From NCBI RefSeq assembly GCF_027579695.1, contig NC_083589.1, forward strand, positions 36,538,335-36,602,334: a stretch of 64,000 bases of DNA, in the 5' to 3' direction. Below the pieces are notes generated by a model. It did not search any database and was not told the DNA's origin. It saw nothing but the letters and a program-made list of their open reading frames with translations. The stretch is from Neoarius graeffei. Its lineage: Eukaryota; Chordata; Actinopteri; Siluriformes; Ariidae. Position numbers and translations under genes: made by a program. Positions 57,340-64,000 of the stretch are shown here, piece after piece (within the stretch, counting starts at the first letter, position 1; each line of letters begins with the position of its first letter).

Positions 57340-57810
57340 CGTCAGGGTCTTCTAGGTCTTCAGAGAAGGCCCAGACATATCAGCATTTCAAATGTTTTAT
57401 ATTTAATTTCTTTCATTCAATTTCTTTCAGATTTGCATCAGAAATGAAAGGGTTACTGTCCTTAAAACAGTAAAATCGAGTTATCCAATGAGATTTTTTT
57501 GTTTGTTGTCTCTAGGCTGAGAAGAGTTTTGAGCTGCTCACTCACTGGTTAGGACTTCATTGCCGGGACAGAAGGCCATGGCAGTGTATATTTATGTAGG
57601 AAGTGACAGATGAATTAACCAGTCAGATTTTGATTTATAGTTGGAGGGACCAAAAATTTAATCGCCCTCGGCCTTCTCGAAGGCCAACGTGAGCTTAACC
57701 ACAAGTCGGTGCCGTTAGCACACCAATGAAATAACCTTCCAGCCGGTGTAGCATTCATCAGTGGTGTTAGCAAATGTTAATAAAGTGGTCAAGCCAGTGC
57801 TATCAAGAAA
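57340..57810 (-). repeat. Dispersed coding fossil, copy 2
   Basis: Homologous to 23545-24065. The minus strand again shows LDSTGLTTL...FANTTDE.YTGWKV and FEKAEGD, here with internal stops. Confidence 0.6.
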
Positions 57811-57837
57811 TGTCTAGGTCCCTATATACATGTAAGA

Positions 57838-58965
57838 CCACAGATTGGCCTAGTGGTTAGCGTTTCCGCCTCTCAACTGGGTCATACCATTATAAAAATG
57901 TTACCTCCTGCCATCTAGTGAGGCATGCCATAATACAGATGTGAGTAGGGAGTCAAACTCTTGCAGTTACCAGAGGACTAACCCCCACTGTAACCCTAGC
58001 TGGGAGTCAAACTCTCGCGGTTACCAGAGGACTAGTCCCCCACTGTAACCCTAGCTGGGAGTCAAACTCTTGCGGTTACCAGAGGACTAGCCCCCCACTG
58101 TAACCCTAGTTGGGAGTCAAACTCTCGCGGTTACCAGAGGACTAGCCCCCCAACTGTAACCCTAGCTGGGAGTCAAACTCTCACGGTTACCAGAGGACTA
58201 GCCCCCCAGCTGTAACCCTAGCTGGGAGTCAAACTCTCACGGTTACCAGAGGACTAGTCCCCCAACTGTAACCCTAGCTGGGAGTCAAACTCTCACGGTT
58301 ACCAGAGGACTAGCCCCCCAGCTGTAACCCTAGCTGGGAGTCAAACTCTCACGGTTACCAGAGGACTAGTCCCCCAACTGTAACCCTAGCTGGGAGTCAA
58401 ACTCTCACGGTTACCAGAGGACTAGCCCCCCAGCTGTAACCCTAGTTGGGAGTCAAACTCTCGCGGTTACCAGAGGACTAGCCCCCCAACTGTAACCCTA
58501 GCTGGGAGTCAAACTCTCACGGTTACCAGAGGACTAGCCCCCCAGCTGTAACCCTAGCTGGGAGTCAAACTCTCACGGTTACCAGAGGACTAGTCCCCCA
58601 ACTGTAACCCTAGCTGGAAATCAAACTCTCACGGTTACCAGAGGATTAGCCCCCCCCCCCCCCCCCCCCCTGTAACCCTAGCTGGGAGTCAAACTCACTG
58701 TTACCAGAGGACTAGCCCCCCCACTGTAACCCTAGCTGGGAGTCAAACTCTCACGGTTACCAGAGGACTAGCCCCCCACTGTAACCCTAGCTGGGAGTCA
58801 AACTCTCACGGTTACCAGAGGACTAGCCCCCCACTGTAACCCTAGCTGGGAGTCAAACTCTCGCCGTTACCACTGTAACCCTAGCTGTGTAACAAGCGAG
58901 AGGCCGAGGGTGATAGAAATGGAGATTGGTGCTGCCCAATGCGCCTTCAGGACCTGGTTAGTACT
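57838..58965 (+). repeat. tRNA-like SINE family 3 with expanded interior
   Basis: Head GATTGGCCTAGTGGTTAGCG at the left, the terminal GGAGATTGGTGCTGCCC at the right. The part between is normally about 60 bases but here is a 17-copy tandem array (57948-58886). Confidence 0.88.
57948..58886. repeat. 55-56 bp minisatellite derived from a SINE interior, 17 copies
   Basis: The unit starts GGGAGTCAAACTCTC and ends TGTAACCCTAGCT. Starts: 57948, 58002, 58057, 58112, then every 56 bp to 58616, then 58684, 58738, 58793 and 58848. Central copies alternate CCAGCTG and CCAACTG, giving a 112-bp dimer. One copy has a run of about 22 C at 58650. Confidence 0.97.
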
Positions 58966-59340
58966 TGGACAGTAGACTGCCTGGGAAGACCAGGTGCTGG
59001 CATTGCAGGGACTTTGATATAAATGTAAGCAAATTTGCGATATTGACCATGTTAACTGCTTTGTACAAAAGGTCAGATTTTCCTCATGCCTAATCTCTTC
59101 TATTGAATGCCTAATCTCTTCTATTGATTATTCAGATGACACTCTGACAGAGTTGATCTAAAATGGATCATAAGGTTGGAGTCCACACCAGCTCGAGTGC
59201 ACACTGTCATTAAAGTAAAAAGAGGACGTCCCAAATACGAAGAAACTCTCTTTTAATTCATGTAAATATTTCACAGATTCTACTGTTCACTCCAGTTGTT
59301 GTCAGTAATATCATTTGTATTGAAAATTTATTGTAGTAAA
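58966..59340. other. No feature recognised
   Basis: Contains only a short direct repeat GCCTAATCTCTTCTATTGA at about 59090-59125. Confidence 0.45.
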
Positions 59341-59342
59341 TT

Positions 59343-59405
59343 ACAACCCCGTTTCCAAAAACGTTGGGAGACTGTGTAAAATGTAAATAAAAAGAGATGC
59401 AATGT
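59343..59405. mobile_element. Terminal fragment of the ACAACCCC Tc1/IS630-like family
   Basis: ACAACCCCGTTTCCAAAAAC then GTTGGGAGACTGTGTAAAAT matches the left end of the element at 62331. The rest is absent. Confidence 0.6.
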
Positions 59406-59409
59406 GATT

Positions 59410-60220
59410 CGTGGTAGTATCATGGTTGAACATGTAACAAAAACATTTATCATGATACACTAGAGTAAAAACATGGTACCATCATCAGTCAAAGATTGAT
59501 AACCATAGTTACGATCAGTTCTCAAAGTTTTTATTCAGTTGACCAATTAAACAAGCTAATATCTATAAGAACTCAATCAGATTTGAAGCTGATACCCCGC
59601 CAACACCACCAGCACCACCCCAGGTTATGCTTTATGAACCCTGCTTTGAGAAGCACTGGTATGAAGTACCATGATAAAGCATAGTAAACTGTAGTGAATT
59701 TATTTAAGGGTATTACTAAGTTCAGGAGACAAAGTATATTTTGCTGATTAGAACAATATCACCATTAATCACGATTATAAAACATAAAGCATTTCAGTGT
59801 TTCCATAAGAGCGCTGACTCAAAGACCAGAACAGAATTGGCATCTCTCTCTCTCTCTCTCTCTCTGTGTCTCATTAGGAAGTTAGTGTTTGAGTGCTAAT
59901 GTTTCTAAAGGAAAACAAACCGCCCTTGGATTGACGTTACCTTCATGTACACTAATTCCAGTCCACGTATCATGTGTAGAAAGTGCTCTTGGGGGGTGAA
60001 TCAAATATAATGAAGTGAATCAGAGAAGTGAAAGAATGATCACACATCCATGTACTGAACCCTTTTACCTTTCTGGCATAGACTGTACATTGAGTTGATT
60101 TGAAACTAGTCACACAGTGACAGGAGGTTTTCTTATGTCACAAGCTGGCAGTGTGCTTTTCTCATTTTCTAGCTAAATGTGATGCTGTGTGTGGGAGACC
60201 AGATCTATATTTGCCTGTGT
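59410..60220. other. No gene recognised
   Basis: Contains a (CT)n at 59844-59865 only. Confidence 0.45.
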
Positions 60221-60225
60221 GGGCA

Positions 60226-60310
60226 GTGATAGCTCAGCAGTTGAGCTTCAGAAGCTAATGAATTCTGTTCTAGTGATTGGAAGGTTGTGAGTTCAAATCC
60301 CACCTGTCTG
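60226..60310 (+). repeat. tRNA-like sequence (SINE head or tRNA pseudogene)
   Basis: GCAGTGATAGCTCAGCAGTT and GGTTGTGAGTTCAAATCCC resemble A and B boxes at a plausible spacing, but no cloverleaf closes well and no known SINE body follows. Confidence 0.4.
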
Positions 60311-60314
60311 AAAG

Positions 60315-61055
60315 TCATTAAAAAGCAAGGCCCCTACTTCTTGAATACTTGGGTTGTATACTTTCTAAGTGACAGCACTAGCAACTCGTGCCTTTTCTTC
60401 TCACTCGCTAATGAAGATAACGCTAAACCCTCGCCCATGGCTAGCTCTTGTCCAACCTGCTGGCTTCGCCTGCTCTGTCTTGTAATAGACATCCATGAGT
60501 GCTGCGTTCTACACACCACTTCCTCTGGAATATCCTGTGCATTATTTGCCTGGCAAACTGTGAAGGACTGTTTCTTTATTTGCAGCTCCCCCGCTTTCTT
60601 CTTCTCTGTTCTTTCAAGCAGGTTACCATGCAACAGTAGCACTTTGTAGGCAGGAGGACAGCCACAGGAGCTCCACTTTATATGCCTCATTGCTGGGTTG
60701 AAATGCTGGCGCAGTCTCATAGACCTACGACTGTGTGTGTTTGTCAGGGATGAGGTGGGCACTGCTGTGAGAGCTGGCACGTTGTGTCTTCACAGTTCCA
60801 GCAGAATGACCGCACACCCGCTATGACTCTGAAGACTCACAATGTAGAGAAGCTTGCTAATGATTACTGAAAATCATCACACAAGTGTGGTCTAATAGTA
60901 GTTTCTGATTTCATATGCAACAATGTGTCCTGCTTTATTGGTCACATCCTCGTGTTGTCAAGCCTGGTGCCGAGATTGTGAGTGGTTACTGATAAACTAG
61001 TACCATAAACTATACTGTTATTCATAAATGGTCTGTCTTTCAACGACATCAATAT
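60315..61055. other. No gene recognised
   Basis: Overlapping open frames on both strands (120 codons +, 60287-60649; 148 codons -, 60334-60780) show no familiar domain, signal or splice context. Confidence 0.4.
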
Positions 61056-61061
61056 AATATA

Positions 61062-61591
61062 CACTATATGGCCAAAAGTATGTGGACACCTGACCATCAC
61101 AGCCATATATGCTCCTTAACAAAACTGTTGCCACAAAGATGGAAGCACACAATTGTATAAAATGCCTGTGTATTCTGTAGCATTAAGATTTCATTTCACT
61201 GGAACTAAGCGGCCCAAACCTTTTCCAGCATGACAATGCCTCTGTGCACAAAGCAAGCTCCACGAAGACATGGTTCACCAAGGTTGGACTGGAAGAATTC
61301 CATGTGTCCTGCACAGAGCTCAGACCTCAACCCCACTGAACATCTTTGGGATGAACTGGAACGCTGACTGGATCTCAGGTCTCCTCACCCAATATCAGTG
61401 CCTGACCTCACTAATTAGTTGAATGAACACAAATTCCCACAGCAACGCTCCTAAGTCTAGTGGAAAGCCTTCCCAGAAGAGTGGAGGTTATTCTAACAGA
61501 AAAGGGAAACTAAATCTGGAATGTAATGTTCAAAAAGCACATGTATGTGTGATGCTTATGTCTTAAAATACGTACTTTTGGCTGTACAGTG
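61062..61591 (+). mobile_element. Internally deleted mariner-like element
   Basis: Ends CACTATATGGCCAAAAGTAT and TACTTTTGGCTGTACAGTG, TA on both sides. 530 bp. The + strand retains FQHDNASVHKASSTKTWFTK, the second-Asp region of a Tc1/mariner transposase, and TSLG in place of the Glu motif; the N-terminal half is gone. Confidence 0.85.
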
Positions 61592-61664
61592 TATCTGATA
61601 TCCATGTCAGATTAATTTCTATTAATAAATGCCTCTTATGGAACCAAGTGCAACAGTACTTCCA

Positions 61665-62051
61665 TCCATCCATCCATCCATCCATCCATTATCTGTAGCC
61701 ACTTATCCTGTTCTACAGGGTCGCAGGCAAGCTGGAGCCTATCCCAGCTGACTAAGGGCAAGAGGCGGGGTACACCCTGGACAAGTCGCCAGGTCATTGC
61801 AGGGCTGACACATAGAGACAAACAACCATTCACACTCACATTCACACCTACGGTCAATTTAGAGCCACCAATTAGCCTAACCTGCATGTCTTTGGACTGT
61901 TGGGGAAACCGGAGCACCCAGCGGAAACCCACACAGACATGGTTGAGAACATGCAAACTCCACACAGAAAGGCCCTCGCCGGCCGCTGGGCCCAAACCCA
62001 GAACCTTCTTACTGTGAGGCAACAGTGCTAACCAGTACACCACTGTGCTGC
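61665..62051 (-). repeat. DANA/AFC-like SINE, full length
   Basis: A (CCAT)n tail on the left and the head on the right. A perfect 14-bp duplication CAACAGTACTTCCA lies at 61651-61664 and 62052-62065. Confidence 0.92.
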
Positions 62052-62065
62052 CAACAGTACTTCCA

Positions 62066-62328
62066 GTGGTTATTAAAAAAAAATACACAGAATGGTGTGA
62101 AGAAGAGGCTGGGGCTGATTTCTTCCTAGCCCAGACTATAGATTAATGAAAACTTGTCAGGGACAGTCGAGTTGGTTGATTACACAGAGTGAAAACACCC
62201 GGTAGGTTTGATCTCCATTTGGGATGATATTTTTCACCTTGCTTCCCTGACACATGCATAAAACATCAGCAATGATTGTGAATGTGAAATACCATTGTGG
62301 GTGTAATGAATGCAAAGCAGGTGGATTA
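62066..62328. other. No feature recognised
   Basis: Short unique stretch. Confidence 0.45.
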
Positions 62329-62330
62329 TT

Positions 62331-63800
62331 TACAACCCCAATTCCAAAACAGTTGGGACACTGTGTAAACTGTCAATAAAAACAGAATGTGATCATTTGC
62401 AAATAATGGAAACCCTGTATTTCCTTGAAAATAGTACAAAGACAACATGTCAAATGTTGAAACTGAGAAATTGTATTTTATTTTATTTTTTTAACTTAAT
62501 ATATGCTCATTTTGGGCAGCACGGTAGTGTAGTGGTTAGCGCTGTCGCCTCACAGCAAGAAGGTCCTGGGTTCGAGCCCCAGGGCCGGCGAGGGCCTTTC
62601 TGTGTGGAGTTTGCATGTTCTCCCCGTGTCCGCGTGGGTTTCCTCTGGGTGCTCCGGTTTCCCCCACAGTCCAAAGACATGCAGGTTAGGTTAACTGGTG
62701 ACTCTAAATTGACCGTAGGTGTGAGTGTGAATGGTTGTCTGTGTCTATGTGTCAGCCCTGTGATGACCTGGCGACTTGTCCAGGGTGTACCCTGCCTTTC
62801 GCCTGTAGTCAGCTGGGATAGGCTCCAGCTTGCCTGCGACCCTGTAGAAGGATAAAGCAGCTAGAGATAATGAGAATGAGAATGCTCATTTTGAATTTGA
62901 TGTCAGCAACATGTTTCAAAAAAGTTGGGACAGGGGCATGTTTACCCCTGTGTTGCATCACCTCTACTTTTAACAACACTGTAATGTTTAGGAACTGAGG
63001 AGACCAATTACTGCAGTTTTGAAAGAGAAATGTTGTCCCATTCTTGCCTGATATACAATTTCAGTTACTCAACAGTTCGGGGTCTCTTTTGTCTTATTTT
63101 GCACTTCATAATGAGCCAAATGCTTTAAATGGGAGACAGGTCTGGACTGCAGGCAGGCCAGTTTAGCACCGGGACTCTTTTACTACAGAGCCATGCAGTT
63201 TTAATATGTGCAGAAAGCGGTTTGGCATTGTCTTGCTGAAAGAAGGAAAGCCTTCCCTGAAAAATATTTTGTCTGGATGGCAGCATATTGCTTTGAAACG
63301 TGTACAGTATATATCATTCAGCATTAATGATGCCTTCCCAGATGTACAAGCAACCCATGTCATGTGCACTAATGCACCCTCATACCATCACAGATGCTGG
63401 CTTTTGAACTGTGCACTGATAAGCCAGATGGTCCCTCTCCTCTTTAGCCTGGAGAACATGGTGTCCATGATTTCTATAAAGAATTTCTGTTTTTGATTCG
63501 TCAGACCTCGGGACAATTTTCCACTTCGCCTCAGTCCATCATAAAAGAGCTCGGGCCCAGAGAAGGTGGCGGTGTTTCTGGATATTGTTTATATCTGGTT
63601 TTAACTTGCATTTGTGGACGCAGTAATGAAGTGTTTTCACAGATGATGGTTTTCTGAAGTGTTCCTGAGCCCATACAGTGATTTCCATAACAGACACGTG
63701 TCTGCTTTTAATGCAGTGTCACCTGAGGGCCTGAAGATCACAGGCATCTAGTGTCAGTTTTCAGCCTTGTCTCTTGCATACAGAGATTTCTGTATGCAAG
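62331..63800 (-). mobile_element. Tc1/IS630-like element, decayed, truncated
   Basis: Left end TACAACCCCAATTCCAAAAC. Minus-strand transposase blocks include FQQDNAKPLSA near 63215-63245 (second Asp) and, at 63120-63140, LSPI followed by a stop where the catalytic Glu should be. The right end is missing: the element stops at a SINE fragment near 63800. A SINE is inserted near the left end. Confidence 0.85.
62514..62881 (+). repeat. DANA/AFC-like SINE, full length
   Basis: A perfect 11-bp duplication ATGCTCATTTT lies at 62503-62513 and 62882-62892. It inserted within the Tc1/IS630-like element. Confidence 0.93.
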
Positions 63801-63803
63801 AGA
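63770..63803. repeat. Small perfect hairpin at a SINE junction
   Basis: TCTCTTGCATACAG and CTGTATGCAAGAGA are perfect 14-bp arms around a 6-bp AGATTT-type loop. Confidence 0.9.
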
Positions 63804-63961
63804 CACAGACGACCATTCACACTCACATTCACACCTACGGTCAATTTAGAGTCACCAGTTAACCTAACCTGCATGTCTTTGGACTGTGGGGGAAACCGGA
63901 GCACCCGGAGGAAACCCACGCGGACACGGGGAGAACATGCAAACTCTACACAGAAAGGCCC
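63801..63961 (-). repeat. DANA/AFC-like SINE internal fragment
   Basis: Only the middle of the SINE is present (CACAGACGACCATTCACACT to CTACACAGAAAGGCCC on the + strand); both the tRNA head and the 3' tail are missing. Confidence 0.85.
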
Positions 63962-64000
63962 AAATAAAATATTTTATTTGTCAAGCTAATGATACAGTAG

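Noticed and set aside
57948-58886. Regularly spaced repeats resembling a CRISPR array
   Set aside because: The whole 56-bp unit is repeated without variable spacers, and the context is a vertebrate SINE.
60226-60310. Functional tRNA gene
   Set aside because: A/B-box-like words are present, but the stems do not pair into a convincing cloverleaf; kept only as tRNA-like sequence.
60287-60780. Overlapping 120- and 148-codon frames on opposite strands
   Set aside because: No recognisable domain, no splice context and composition typical of chance ORFs; left as unannotated sequence.

Overview
The window looks like nuclear DNA of a teleost fish. It has split, low-density coding sequence with canonical splice sites and a dense layer of fish-type repeats: DANA/AFC-like tRNA-derived SINEs, Tc1/mariner, hAT, Kolobok-like and PIF/Harbinger-like DNA transposons. 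No bacterial or viral gene organisation is present. I cannot name the species from the sequence alone.

The only host gene I can support is gramd4 (GRAM domain-containing 4) on the + strand. Two coding exons are visible, at 34679-34837 (first coding exon, 53 codons) and 48767-48881 (38 codons plus one base). They join in phase 0 across an intron of about 13.9 kb. The following exon, expected to continue the coiled coil, was not found before 64000, so the next intron exceeds 15 kb. A CpG-rich stretch with a CRE palindrome and a donor-like GTAAGA (18310-18613) is a candidate promoter and non-coding first exon, but its link to gramd4 is inferred.

Region by region: 1-18 kb holds SINEs, three TTAA-flanked Kolobok-like elements with THAP remnants (4472-5545, 6692-7367, 11351-12026), a Tc1 element (8181-10671) split by a Harbinger-like MITE, and SINEs interrupted by other sequence. 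18-26 kb holds the CpG region, a long inverted repeat around two tandem SINEs, Tc1 fragments, a TTATAAC-rich foldback region and a hAT element with a BED-finger remnant. 26-34 kb holds three hAT elements with exact or near-exact 8-bp target duplications. 34-49 kb is the gramd4 exon-intron segment, with a fairly well preserved Tc1 element (35463-37080), a mariner-like element, two more hAT elements, a 0.6 kb polypyrimidine tract, a 1.1 kb GACA-rich array and a 44-bp palindromic minisatellite near the second exon. 49-64 kb holds a four-level nest (hAT > solo LTR > mariner MITE > SINE), a SINE whose interior has expanded into a 17-copy minisatellite, and several decayed Tc1/mariner copies.

The transposons appear dead as read: stops, frameshifts, lost catalytic residues or internal deletions are visible. 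I found no convincing undescribed functional system. The most informative observations are the layered insertions, which give a relative chronology, the SINE-to-minisatellite conversion, the inverted-arm Tc1 and the foldback structures.
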